Below are positions 38,720 through 50,900 of a stretch of 64,000 bases of DNA, piece after piece. The stretch's first letter is position 1, and the number at the start of each line of letters is the position of its first letter. A program made the translations under genes and the position numbers. The DNA lies in assembly GCA_932294295.1 (NCBI GenBank), contig OW028575.1, positions 15,566,058 through 15,630,057 of the forward strand, written 5' to 3'. Under the pieces are notes generated by a model that was not told the origin of the DNA, did not search any database, and saw nothing but the letters and a program-made list of their open reading frames with translations. This DNA comes from Alitta virens (taxonomy: Eukaryota; Annelida; Polychaeta; Phyllodocida; Nereididae).

Positions 38720-40470
38720 ATCTTGTAGAACAAGACCTGATCTGCCAGTGTCCTCCATGCCTGGAGAATGTTGTCTTGACTCTCGTGCAATTGTGTTGTT
38801 GTTCATCGTTTTCGATGAAGACCACAAAAATCAAGTGTTTTGGTAAGTCTGAGGTGGTTGTCTGGTTGATCAGGCTTATCCTGGCAGTGAGTATGGCATG
38901 GAGATCTCTGCCAAATGTGGGGCAATTCAGTCCAAAAATTGGTGTAGTGTCAGGATAGGAGGACCTTGTTTTCCTTGCTGTTCACTTCTGCTCAGCCTCA
39001 TCTCTGCATTGGTTTTTGGCTGCGCGGATTTAGCACCCAGGTGAATTGTGCTGGTCGGTTTGCTGTGAGATTATCCCAGTGTTGACTTCAAACTGTCCTT
39101 AAAGCGGTTTCCTTCCATGAGTTTGCCATACAGCAGTTTCTGGGAATGCGGTTATCAGTCATCCGCACTATGTGAGTATGGAGGTTGCACACGCCAACAG
39201 GAGACAGGACTCATTCTTGGTGATTTTATCTTGCCATGTAATGACAGATCGAACTTATTTAGCTTTTTTGCATGCCTACTGTAAATTGTTCAGGAATCAT
39301 TGGCATACAGACTGCATTGATGCCTCTTGGACATTTTGTGCTGTCTACCTCGCAATTTGGCAGTTAATTTCATAGCCTATGTTAATGTTTCTGGATAGAG
39401 TACTCCCCAGATAGGTGAACTTTTCCACATCGCTCAGTGTGGCAACATTGATGGAGTAGTAAGCTGCTGATATGGTGTGTCAGGAGGGTTTGATACCTCA
39501 CTTCAGTCTTTTCGGTCCTGATCGTGAGCCCAAAGTTGTCACAGAGAACCAGTCCATGCTGGTTTGCATACTTTGTTCACTTGTGGAATTTAACGTGAAC
39601 TCATCAGCTAATAAAACATCCCTGATGGTTGCCATCTTCACTTCTGTGGCTGTTTTCAGTTGATGCTAATTGGAAAGTTTCCTATCAGTCCTAAATTTTA
39701 GGGGAACTCCATCTGTGCTGACATGAAAGACATCATGCTGAATAAAGTCGGTGAAAGTACACAACCTTGTTTTACTCCATTGTTTCGGCAAAGGCTTGGG
39801 ATGTTTCACCGTAATCCTGTACTCTGACAGTTTCATGATGGCATGATAACCAAACAGTTGTGATGAATGTTTCAGGGCATCCCAATTTTCCCATAATTTG
39901 TATTGTCCCTCGATATCTGCTGACAGTGTCAATGCCTTAGTGAGGTCTACAAAGGTGATGTACAAGTCCTTGTTTTGTTCTAAAATTGTTCAATTTTGGC
40001 ACGTCTCCTTCAATGGGGAGAAAAAGTAACAGGACTCACAGGAGCTACGACTGTAGCAGATAAAAAGACAATATGATGACATCACTACATAATTGTTACA
40101 AGGATGACGTCATAATATAGATGACGTCATAAAATATCTTATCTGCTACAGTGTCAGTGACTTCTGGTGGTACTTTTCCTCCCCATTGATGGGCTGCAAA
40201 GATTATATCCACTGTACACGCTGCAAAGGTCATATCCACTGTACCACGCCCTGCACCCAACCCGCACTGACTCCTTTGTATAGATGGATGATGTTGGCAT
40301 CTTTAAAGTCTTGAGGAAAAGTCTTATAAATTGCTCCCATTTGTCCAGGAAGATATTCAGCTTCTGGTGAAAGTGGATTCCTCCAGCTTTGAAGAGTTCC
40401 ACGGGGATAGCATCAATACTGGTGCTATTCCAGGTGTTTGATGGCCTTCTGTGTTTCATGGAGGTAAGGT
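38720..40470 (-). pseudogene. Degenerate non-LTR retrotransposon (reverse transcriptase to C-terminal zinc finger)
   Basis: Fragments on the minus strand follow the order of a common metazoan LINE-type polymerase, often labelled 'mobile element jockey-like'. First comes IDAIPVELFKAGG with the following KLNIFLDKWEQ (40.46-40.27 kb), then a GTVDMxFAA-like stretch duplicated in tandem (near 40.2 kb). Next is KDLYITFVDLTKA (39.98-39.94 kb). The end is a decayed copy of the C-terminal 'CPxxGR...ARxxLI' zinc-finger tail (near 38.9 kb). Stops, frameshifts and a large loss of the palm and thumb make it inactive. A 177-bp MITE splits it at 40011-40187. Confidence 0.75.
40011..40187. mobile_element. 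MITE family A, copy 1, nested in the dead LINE
   Basis: The left end CAATGGGGAGAAAAAGTA and the inverted right end TACTTTTCCTCCCCATTG flank inner arms around GTAGCAGATAA / TTATCTGCTAC. The core contains two GATGACGTCAT palindromes (TGACGTCA, the CRE/ATF consensus). Copy 2 of the same family is at 54797-54983. Confidence 0.75.
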
Positions 40471-40930
40471 GGTGAATCTAAAGTGTGGTTGATTGACACT
40501 TGTGGGCGACTGTCAATTGCATTTTTCATATATATTGTATGGCTATTGACACTGGCTATAACACTGCCTTTGCAGTGGCAGCAGAACATTTTGGCTATTG
40601 ACACCACAGATGGATGCAGTGCTATGCATCAATACAGGCACCAGCCTGCCAAACATACAGGTGAAGGTCCTTCAGCTGAATGACATTGCTTCTGATGTCA
40701 ATAGCCATGTAATAGTTTGCTGCCACTGCATACACAGTGCAAATAGTAAATTAAAAAACATTAATAGGCACTGCATCAGCAGTACATGTAATAGCCTATG
40801 ACTACCGCAGTGTCAATAACTGGAAATTAATTATGGGCACTGAATCTGCAGTGTCAATAGCAATGTCTAAAATGTTGTCTTTTAATTAGCCATAACATTA
40901 ACCCTATGTTTTAATTATCTGTTTTGGTAG

Positions 40931-42795
40931 ATGGCAAATGGAACAGTCATGTTTGCTACGGCTGGAGCAGCCTCTCTAGTCATCCTTTATGCTCTAATCC
41001 AAATGATCAAGAAAAGACGAGGAGTCCATTTACAAAACAAGGTTGTGCTCATCACTGGTGCAAGTTCTGGAGTGGGAAAAGGTAACTGAAATTGTGCAGA
41101 TAGTTGATTGCAGTCAAAGTTCAGATGAGGTTTATAGTGTATACATTAATTTCATAAAACGATGCTATCATTGTTTTTAGCCTGTGCAAGAGTATTCTTT
41201 TTGGCTGGAGCCAAGGTTGTCCTGTGTGCGAGGCGTGAAACTGAACTGAATCGTGTGAAGAACGTTCTTCTCAAACAAAAGGTAGGCCAAATACCATTTT
41301 GAAACGGTAGATTTGGGCTGAAATTTGCATAAATTTAAAAGTTTGAATTGGCATTTCTTAGTATGAAAAGTGGTTGTTGATTATTTTGTTTGCCTAATGC
41401 AATTTTTTCTCAAGTGATTATGCTGTTACCCTATTCCATAACTAAAAAGATATCATTACAGTTTTGGCTGTTATACATCTCTTTTAGACCAAACAGTCAG
41501 TCTCCATCCATGAACCCATGGTACTCCCTCTTGATTTGGGGGACCTCGAAAGCATACCAGAGCGTGTAAAGCAAGTGGTGGATAAATTTGGCACCATTGA
41601 TATCCTCATAAATAATGGTGGTGTTAGTTACAGAGGAGAGATTTTGGACACCACCCTCGAGACTGACATGAAAATCATGACAATAAACTATTTTGGGCAA
41701 GTTGCGCTCACAAAAGGTATGTTAAGCCTGATGTTGCAACTTTTTTATTAAATACTTATTAGTCCCTATTGGGCCATGAACAGTTGTTTAATAAGATCTG
41801 TTACAAATTTCATTACAGCTGTGCTGCCCTTCATGATGAAAGCTGGATGTGGCCATATTGTAGCAGTCAGCAGTGTACAAGGGAAAATGTCTATTCCATT
41901 CAGATCTGCATGTAAGTTTCTGATATGCAGACTCAAGGTAAATTTAGATGGCAGTTTTTAGACAACTCTGATTTGTCATCACCAACAATACTTTCAGATT
42001 CTGCGTCTAAACATGCTTTACAAGCTTTTTGTGATGCGCTGCGATCAGAACTTGCGGATAGCAACATTAGTGTGTCTGTCCTCAGCCCAGGATACATCCA
42101 CACCAATTTATCACTGAATGCTCTAACAGGCGATGGCAGTCAGCATGGAGGTATGTATAGAGTAAAACTGTGTCTTTTTGTGTTTCCAATAAGGATCTAT
42201 GCCATTAATTTCAAAAGAACATGGCTAGGCATGATCTTTAACTTAATGAACACCACACTAATTTCTGACCAGTAGCAGTGTGTAGAATAGAAATTTTGCA
42301 GATTGTTCAGTATGTTGCCACAAGGCAAAGTGAAATACTGTTACCATAAAGTGGAGTGATATCAGGGACCCGCGGGTGGTAAGGGACAAAATTAATGATG
42401 TCCATAAAAAGGCGATTTATTTTCAAAGTAAAATGCTGGTAATTTTTCCTGTGAGAGTCCAACTTTTGTAAAGACATCCTAGCCTCTAAAACTGCATTTT
42501 TCCCTTATTGCCCCTGCATTCTCTAATCACCCCGATTTACTTTATATGATTATGGCTATTTAATATTCCAATTTCTCTTTCAGTAATGGATGCCACAACA
42601 GCGTCAGGCATGTCTCCTTTATACGTAGCACAGAAAATTGCAGATGCTGTTATGAACAAAGAGCAAGATATTCTCCTTGCACCAATTCACCATCACTTAG
42701 CAGTGTACATACGCAGCCTGTGCCCTTCGCTTTATTTCTACATAATGAACAGGCGGGCAAGGAAACAGAGAGCAGCTGCCAAGAAAACTAGTTGA
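40931..42795 (+). CDS. DHRS7B: Dehydrogenase/reductase SDR family member 7B, complete
   Basis: Membrane-anchored short-chain dehydrogenase/reductase. In vertebrates DHRS7B (PexRAP) reduces acyl-dihydroxyacetone phosphate in ether-lipid synthesis. Six exons: 40931-41081, 41181-41281, 41488-41716, 41819-41911, 41998-42150, 42584-42795. They total 939 nt (312 aa; human 325). One N-terminal helix (about residues 6-26) is followed by basic KKRR. The cofactor motif TGASSGVG is at 42-49, NNGG (usually NNAG) at 126-129, catalytic Ser about 179 in [15 protein letters not shown], and YSASK at 192-196. [10 protein letters not shown] and DGSQHGV are DHRS7B-specific. A likely polyadenylation signal is ATTAAA at 42856-42861. 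The ATG follows an acceptor-like TAG, so a 5' non-coding exon is likely. Confidence 0.95.
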
Positions 42796-44929
42796 AATGT
42801 TTCCGCATTTATAATATTATGTAAAAATTCCTCTTTATTTTGTATTTTTCCACAAATTAAACTTTCATTGTCAATTTGACCAATGTTGTAGTTAGTGGTA
42901 ACTTCATTGAAATAGGCAGTATGTTCAACTGATCGTTAAACAAAATATACTAAATCAAGATCAATCTAGATGTGAAATTCAGCTTTAATTCAAATGCCTA
43001 GACACTAGAAGCACTATATGAGTGTAATATTTCATGTTAAACACTTCTAGCAACGGTATGTAGTTAGTTTCATAAAATATGGTCAACTCTTAGACTGCTG
43101 TAGCCACATATTCATGGCTGTAGCTATAACTGGCTAAAGCCAGCCACTTCTGTCTACTCCTAGCTTAAAGTCGGCTTACACCAAATAAAATATAAACATT
43201 AGTATATGTGTGAAATTTATCTGATATGGTGCTGCATTTACTTTTAGATTCGGCTTTGAGTAGCCAGCTACAGCCAGACAGTTCTGGTTCGTGGCAGCAC
43301 AGGCGTTCGCCAACGTGATAGTGTGGTGGCAGTGCTTAGCGGTTTAATAAGTATAGCATTTAGTAACAGTGTTTACTGCTACTGCCACTGCGCTATCACG
43401 TTGGCATCATATAGCAGAAGTTGTCTAGGTTTAATTTGACAGGCTGTTTTTTTATGAAAAAACTAGTCTCATTTGGTCATCTGGTTAAAAGTCAGACTAA
43501 GCTACATCAGAGAGAGACAATGCTCAGATCTTTGTTAATTGCGTCCAGAGGAGCCAATGAAGTAGTCTCATATTAAGCATGACTTAGCATTGTGTATTCT
43601 CAGAACTATTCTGCGACAAGGTACAAGTCATGGTGGTGTTTTCAAACACCGGTCTTATATCACTAACATTATGTAGAGGCCCTTATTTAGAGGAATACTC
43701 TATTTTCACAACATTGCTGGTATAGTAGAGATAGCAAACCCAGGCAGCAGCAGCAACCCCATCTCCTAGCAATTGGCTAGAGGGGATCCCTCTTAGCTAG
43801 AAAGTTGGGGGTGGTGGGCAAGCTGCTCTATAGAATTTACGAGACTGGGACCTTCACTCACCAATGGTGCATTCCTTAATCATTGTCTGACACGGAGTGT
43901 CTCAATGCTACAGGTCTGAAGCTTGGCAGCTATATTGACCAGCTACTAGAGGCAGACAAAATGATGAGATGATCAGGCTTGGACTCTACATCATGTTAAA
44001 CTGACTAGGTACTGCTGACAAATGAATGGTTATGTTGGATGACTGCACTGCCAACTACAAGTATCATAACAGTCATGTTTTGGCAAAATTTTACCTCACT
44101 AGGCATACTGCCCTTTTGTCAGGAATGTCAAATGACCTCATGGGATGCAAAAATAGAAAGGTGCCTCTCATTCTTCACACCTGCTAAAGTAATAAGCAAA
44201 TTAATGTGTGACAAATTGGTCATTCAGAATTGCCATAAAAGTGTAAATCACACTATACCAGAGTTCTGGAATACATTACATACGAGCAATAAAATACCAT
44301 AGAGTAGTTCGAATTGATAACCATTAAAAAGAACTTACGTTTCATACAAAAATATTTTATTTACAATGATGTAATATACAAGTCTACATCTATCACAAAT
44401 CAAATTTCAATATACACATACAACATCACATGTGAGCATCTCAACTTCATAAGCCATGTTCACTGTAAGCAGCTTTTATGTGAATCATAAGATTGTTGAC
44501 CACAGTTTTGCAAACTACTACTCATTAATAGCCCATACTAAAAAACATGACATACAAACTAGCAGCAACTGGTTTTGTGATAAAATAATTCATGTAAAAG
44601 GCCCAAAAAAATGGGCCAAAATAACTACAAGTTTGAACACTTGCGATAATTGCGATATAAATTTCACAGGTATAAATACACTTTCTATTAACATGGGATA
44701 GGACTAAGAAAAAATTACTGTTAAGCTATTTAATATTATTACCATTATTGAATTTAATATTATTATTATTCTTGAATTGAACTCCACTGTTGACAATCTC
44801 CACTGACTAGCGCTGGAAACGGTAAATGCAGCCAAAGGTACTTCATGAAAGTAAGCACAATGAAAAAAGTATTTTCTGCAATTTAATATGCTGCCTTGCA
44901 AGATGCTAAGGCTGAGATTTTAACACCAT
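42796..44929. other. Convergent spacer between DHRS7B and HIRA
   Basis: No supported exon. It holds the DHRS7B 3' UTR (signal at 42856-42861) and the HIRA 3' UTR; a minus-strand AATAAA near 44355 is a candidate. A small palindromic element lies at 43309-43405. Confidence 0.5.
43309..43405. mobile_element. 97-bp palindromic MITE-like element
   Basis: GCCAACGTGATAGTGTGGTG with GCAGTGC at the left is mirrored by ACTGCCACTGCGCTATCACG with TTGGC at the right. Arms are about 30 bp around a short AT-rich loop. A solo copy cannot separate a MITE from another kind of hairpin. Confidence 0.6.
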
Positions 44930-47900
44930 TTATACTTTACTAGCGTCCACTTGGTCCTTGTATTCAGTATACAGTCTTTGTAGTTGAAGATTACTTCCTA
45001 TGATCAAAAGGATTTCGTTCAGGAGATCACTTTTGTTCAAGTCTAGTATTTTAGGGTTCCACAACTTGGATTTGCTTTTGAAGACTGGTTGCAATAAAGA
45101 ATCACAGATGTCTCGAACCTTCATCTCTTGTCCTGGGTAGAAAAATGACATTAATTGTACACATTAACAATTTATTTAATTTTTAGAAGACGCAGTAGAT
45201 TCTGTTGTGATTAGACTCAGATAAAATCTGTGCATGTAAAACTGTTTTGGGCTTACACCATATGGGTTTAGTGCAGTATAGCGGACCCAAATCTATGCCC
45301 ATATTTGGCGTCCATTAAAAATTAGATTTTTATCAAATATTTCACAAGTTTGAAGTTCTAGCACAATTAAAATAACATTTGGTGTAGAATGGCGGGGGTT
45401 TGGGGGCGGTAGCCCCCTAGAAAAGGAAAATAAACTCTTGTCTTTACCGTGTATATGAAAACAGCCGTCATAACCTACATCAGTTTGATTTCAGGCACTT
45501 TTACATCATAGGCCAGGCAAAGAGGCTCGTTAAATATGGTCATAAAACTGGGTCCGCTATACTGCATTTTCCCCACCATATATATATATAACTAATACAC
45601 ATTTATTTGATCTTTAGCTTCTTGGGTCTTTCTCGAGGCTTTTTTTAAGGGGGGAAAAAAATAATAACAGCATTAAAATTGGTCATAAATTAACTAAATA
45701 ATTTCAACATACCTTCTTGCACCAAGTAACGAATATAGGTGATGAGCCAGAAATGGTATTCTTTCGAAGATTTCAGTTCCTCGCAGCACACCAATTGGTT
45801 CTCCAGGAAGGTTATCGTAGAGGGCTGCATTAACTCGTGGTTTGATCGGAAAAGCTGAGCTGCTTGGCTGCCTCCTCTGCAAAACAAAATGTTACTTGCT
45901 TTTATAATGCATCTAAAAATGGGAATGCTATTCACTCCCCATTAGACAGTATAACTCTCCGAGGTAAAAAGAAAGACCCCCCCCTTACCTGGACTTCAAT
46001 GGTTGCAGAGCACCAAGAATTCCATTTTGATTTGTGCTGACACCTGCAGGTAGAACACTGACATGATCTGAGCATTGCTGAAGCATGTCATTCTTTGATG
46101 CCAGTAAGGTCCTGCAAAATAAATTATGCCTCAATTTATAGGGGAGCTTAGACAAGTGAGACATTTGCTATATCTACTGTTCACACTCTTATCAGGGATG
46201 TGATTGATCAGTGATAAAAAAACCGGAAAATGTCAGGATGAACAAAAATAAACCAAAAAAATTGAATTTGCACATATCACGAGGGTCAATTCACATGCCA
46301 AAAAAAAACGGATTTCCGGAAAAAAAATACGGAAAAATCACATCCCTGCTTATTCAGTTTTGAGGATATTTTTCAAAATACTTCCAAGTAAACTACTCAA
46401 ACAATTAGTAAATTTTTATATATTATTTGTATTATTTATTTTGTTAATTTTTATTTTTTGTCACAGGCCCCCCAGAAGTCTAGGCTCTAGGCTCAGCCTA
46501 CTCAGCCTACCCAGCCTAAAGGGTAATCCGTTCCTGAACTTTTGGCATCACAGTACCACCTTACAGGCCAGCTAATGTAAATGTGATCTAGCACTTTAGA
46601 ATTTTTAATCAAATTTTGTTTTGACATGCATTATTCTTACCAAGCTGCCATGGAAGTGTTAAATGTGTAAGTGTTGCCATTGTTGACAGTGATAATGGGA
46701 ACTCCCTGATCAGTCAACAAGCTCCTGTCAATTTTCATGTCACTATCTGTAACAAAAAGAAATGTATTTGTGACTTTCGTGCACACTTATACATACCAAC
46801 TTAAAAAATATTTAATTTTAATTAATAATATCATATACACTGAAAAAGATCTTACTATGCAATATGCCAACAAGTGATTGAGATCTGATTTTCGCCTCCA
46901 TTCCTTGTGTGTCCCTGTTCAATAAAAATGCAAACATTAAAACAAACAAACAAATGGCTCATGCCGGTACAAAATAGAGTAGACTATGATTAATGTACAT
47001 AATACATTTCAAAACATAGAATGACATACCACACAAACAGGAATCCTTTGCAAGTTACGACCATAACAAAGGAAGCACAGCATTTGAGAATTGAAACTTT
47101 CGAGTCCAAGGTCATAGAAGGGATCAGCCGTCTTCCTGTGTTCGTTGAGCACAAATGAATACTTTTGTCTTCACAGCAAGCCACCACAATTTGACTGAAA
47201 TGTGAGAAAAGAAAAAGAAGATGATTTATCAAAATACATCATTGTGGACTTGAGGTCTGAAACTGGAAAACTTAATTGACCACTGCAAGACTCATCCATA
47301 AAGTTGAGGTCCTCCCCCAACGGGGGATAGGACCTATCTCTATGAGCTCATGGCCCACAGACATATTGTCATGCAAATGACAATGATTAGATATGCATTC
47401 CCCCTCTCTTTCGCGCTAGCTACGGCTGAGTAACCCAAAAACTTTTCCCGCCACTCGTATCACGTGACCCGCGCATGCGCGGGGCGTCCATCCAGCGACC
47501 TCATTCCCCTCTCAGTCGCCAAGAGTAATCAGGTCCGGAGGGGAGGAGGGTGGGCCTCTAGAATATGTCTGTGGGCCATGAGCTCATAGAGATAGGTCCT
47601 ATCCCCCGTTGGGGGAGGACCTCAACTCTATATCGCTCATGGTCCCACAGACATATTGTCATGCAAATGACAATGATTAGATATGCAGATTCACAAAGTG
47701 GAGGAGGGCGGACCCCCTCATAAAGGAAACAGGAAGCTCACCCGATTTGGAGATACAACTCCAAACAAATGATTCCTGCCGTAAGTGGCGGAAGTTGTGC
47801 TGATAAGTGCTGAACCAAGACCGAAGGGCCTCCCACCTGAAACTGAGGAGGAAGAGGCCCCTGTCTTGGGAAGGTTCTCCAATGCGGCCGAAATGCCAGC

Positions 47901-50900
47901 TAAGAGAACAAAACATACAGTCCCTGGTGCCGACTGGCGAGGAGGGAGATAAAAACATGCTCCAGGCTGATGAACAGCTGGAGACTAAAAATTGGTCAAC
48001 TGCTTCCGAGCCACCACCGGGTGCATGCGGTGTTGACCATCTGGCTGGAGACGAACGTCAGCCAGGTAAAAAGAAGTGAAGGTGGAGTGGGAGGCCCAAG
48101 TGCCCGCCTGAAGGATATCCGCTACTGAGTGAGATCCCCCATGGAAGGCCCAGGAGGCACTCATTCGACGCACTTGATGTGCGGTCACATGGAGGTCTGG
48201 GCGATGTTGATGCGCAAACCTCACACATGCCTTGATCCAAGACGCCACTGTCTGGGAGGACGGAGGGCCCTCGCCCCGGACTTTGCAGAATAGACGTTCC
48301 TTGGGCGTGAGGCCGCCAGTGAAGGAAAGGTACTTCCTTACCATCCGAACTGGGCAGAGCAGGCGATCCTCAGCATCCCGTCCGGAAAAGGGAGCTAAGG
48401 AAGGGATGAAAAAAGGCGAGGGGTCCATTCCAGGTATTGCTGTCTTGGCTAAAAAAACCCGGAACGACCCTCATGGACATGCCAGAGTCAGAAAAGATAA
48501 GGTCTCTGGGGTCCCTAGAAATTGCTTGTAGCTCGCTGCGACGACTAGCGGAGGCTAGAGCTGTAAGAAAAACCGTCTTCCACGTACAGCGGAGCCTGTC
48601 CTGTCTGGAGCCCCACCGGGGTGGCTCAAATTCCGGAGCTCTCAAGCAGCGTAGCACTCGAGCGAGGTCCCATTCCTGGACTCGCGGCCGCTGAACGGGC
48701 CGCGAGGAAGAGAACGCCTTGATGAGCTTGGAAAGGCATGGGTGCAAGGACAACGGGACCCCGTCAACATCCCCCAAGGTGGAGGCAATAGACGACCTAT
48801 AGTTCGCTATTGTGGAAGGAGCGAATTTCTTCGTCTCAAACAGGAAGACGAGAAAATCCGCTATCTGGTGAATAGAGGCCTGGGAAGGATCGATATCCCG
48901 TTCCTCGCACCAATTGGTGAAAGTCCGCCAGTGGGACTGGTACAGCCGGAGAGACGAAGGTCTCTTGGCAGTGGCGGCATACTTCGCAACAGGGCCAGAA
49001 AATCCTGCCTGTCGGAGTCTAGTCCGGAGAGTGGCCACGCGTGTAGATGCAGCAGGCCCGGGTTCTGGTGATAGGCCTGGCCGAGCGGTTGCCGTAGCAG
49101 CCGGTGCCATCCTGGGAGCTGCACGGGGAACCCGAACAGTAGCTCCAGAAGCTCGGGGAACCAAGACTGGTTGGGCCATGCTGGGGCCAACAAGATCAGT
49201 CGGACTGGGGAAACTCGGAGCTTCCTCAGTACCTCTGGAATCAGTTTGAATGGAGGGAAAGCGTACGGAGTCATCTCCTCCCATTCGAACGTGAAAGCGT
49301 CCGCTTGCCAGACCGCTGGGTTCCGGACATGGACTGACAAACCGAGGTAGCTGGTTGTTCAATCGGGTGGCAAACAGATCCACATCCATATCCGGGAACA
49401 GCTGGTGGAGACGGCGAAAGGCCGCTGTGTGTAGAGTCCACTCGGTGCCCAGGACTTGTGCTGATCGAGACAGGATGTCTGCCAGCGAGTTCAAGTGACC
49501 CGGAAGATAGAACGGGCGAATGGTGACCTGTCGGGGGGAACACCAAAGGAGGATATCCCTGGTTTCCCTGAAGAGGGAAAGAGAACGAGTGCCTCCTTCG
49601 TTCCGCAAGTAGCACACTGCTGCCGTGTTGTCGCACAACAGGTGTATGCACTTGCCTGTAATCAGGGGCTCGAGCGATTCTAGTGCTCGAAAGACTGCCC
49701 TGAGTTCCAGTGTCGTGATGTGCAAGGCCGATTCCTGCGGTGTCCACAAGCCGGCTCTTTTGTGGCCCTCCAAGAAAGCCCCCCAACCCTGTAAGCTGGC
49801 GTCCGTCAGGAGGGTGAGGTCTGGCTCTGGTGGGTGTAGAGGTACGCCCGCTGCCAGATGGGCCTGGTCCGTCCACCAGTCTAATGCCCGGTGAAAGGAA
49901 TTCTCTAGGGGATAGAGGAATCTATCGCCTCCTTGAGATTCGGAGTCCAGGCCTTCACATAGAACTGGAGAGGCCTGACATGTAGCCGACCCAGGTGTAC
50001 AAACTGAGCGGCGTGGTTCAGCGACCCTATTAAAGACCAGAGGATTCGAACAGAGCTGCGATGGCAGGAAGTTAGAGTAGATACCAGAACTCCTATCCTG
50101 GCTAACTGAGCCTCGGTGGGGCGTATCCAGACTTGTTCGAGGTCTACATCCATCCCCAGAAATACGAACCGAGTCTTCGGCGTCAATTCTGACTTTTCTC
50201 GGTTGACCAGTAGGCCCAGGCTCTGGAAGAGGGAGATGACTACCTGGGTGTGATCGGCGACGACTGATGGGGAGGATCCCCTGATCAGCCAGTCGTCCAG
50301 GTAGCGGTGTAACACAATGCCCCTGGACCTGAGGTGAGAAGCCACAGGGTCCAGGATCTTTGTAAAAACCCTCGGGGCTATGTTCAACCCGAAGCACATG
50401 GCCCGGAACTGGTAAGATTGGCCCTGGATGTGCAACCGTAGAAACTTCTTGAAACTGGGGTGGACTGGAATGTGTAGATAGGCATCCGACAAATCTACAC
50501 TGGTTGTCCACTCCCCCGGTCTGAGTTGAGACCGAATGGCCCGGTCGGTTTCCATGTGGAAATGAGGGCAATATATGAATCGGTTCAAAGCTTTCAGGTC
50601 GATAACGGGACGAAAGCCCCCCGACCTCTTGGGCACCGTGAACAGGTGCGAGTAAAAGCCCGGTGAGCGATGGCTCACAATTTCCAAGGCCTTCTTTTGC
50701 AGTAAGGCTTTCACTTCTTGTAACAAAACGTGACGTTTGACAAGGTTTAAAGGTAATTTTATTGCAATCGGAGACATAGACAAAGGTGGGTGACACATAA
50801 AGTTCAGCGACAGACCCTGGGTCAGAATCTTCTGATGCCAAGGCGTCAGGTCCAAGGAAGCCCATGCGGTGTAGTAGTAAATCAGCCGCCCCCCTACTGG

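Larger units (their letters stand above)
37783..40930. other. Divergent 5' spacer between USP22 and DHRS7B
   Basis: A 3.1-kb head-to-head spacer. Nearest USP22 the sequence is unique. From about 38.7 to 40.5 kb it is filled by a dead non-LTR retrotransposon, and 40.5-40.9 kb has repeated short CTATTGACAC/GTGTCAATAG motifs in both orientations. The DHRS7B ATG directly follows TTGGTAG, an acceptor-like sequence, so a 5' non-coding exon probably lies in this spacer. Confidence 0.5.

Noticed and set aside
47303..47690. Direct repeat of CCCACAGACATATTGTCATG twice at the left side of the retroelement, considered as an LTR
   Set aside because: The second copy belongs to the internal complementary region and both ends are inverted, so this is DIRS structure, not an LTR pair.
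48232..49894. Several long plus-strand frames across the DIRS element
   Set aside because: Shadows of the GC-rich minus-strand coding sequence; no recognisable domains.
49912..50865. N-terminal 300 or so residues of the 831-aa minus-strand open frame
   Set aside because: It overlaps the reverse transcriptase in another frame and shows no domain. The same frame becomes real only at the RNase H region.
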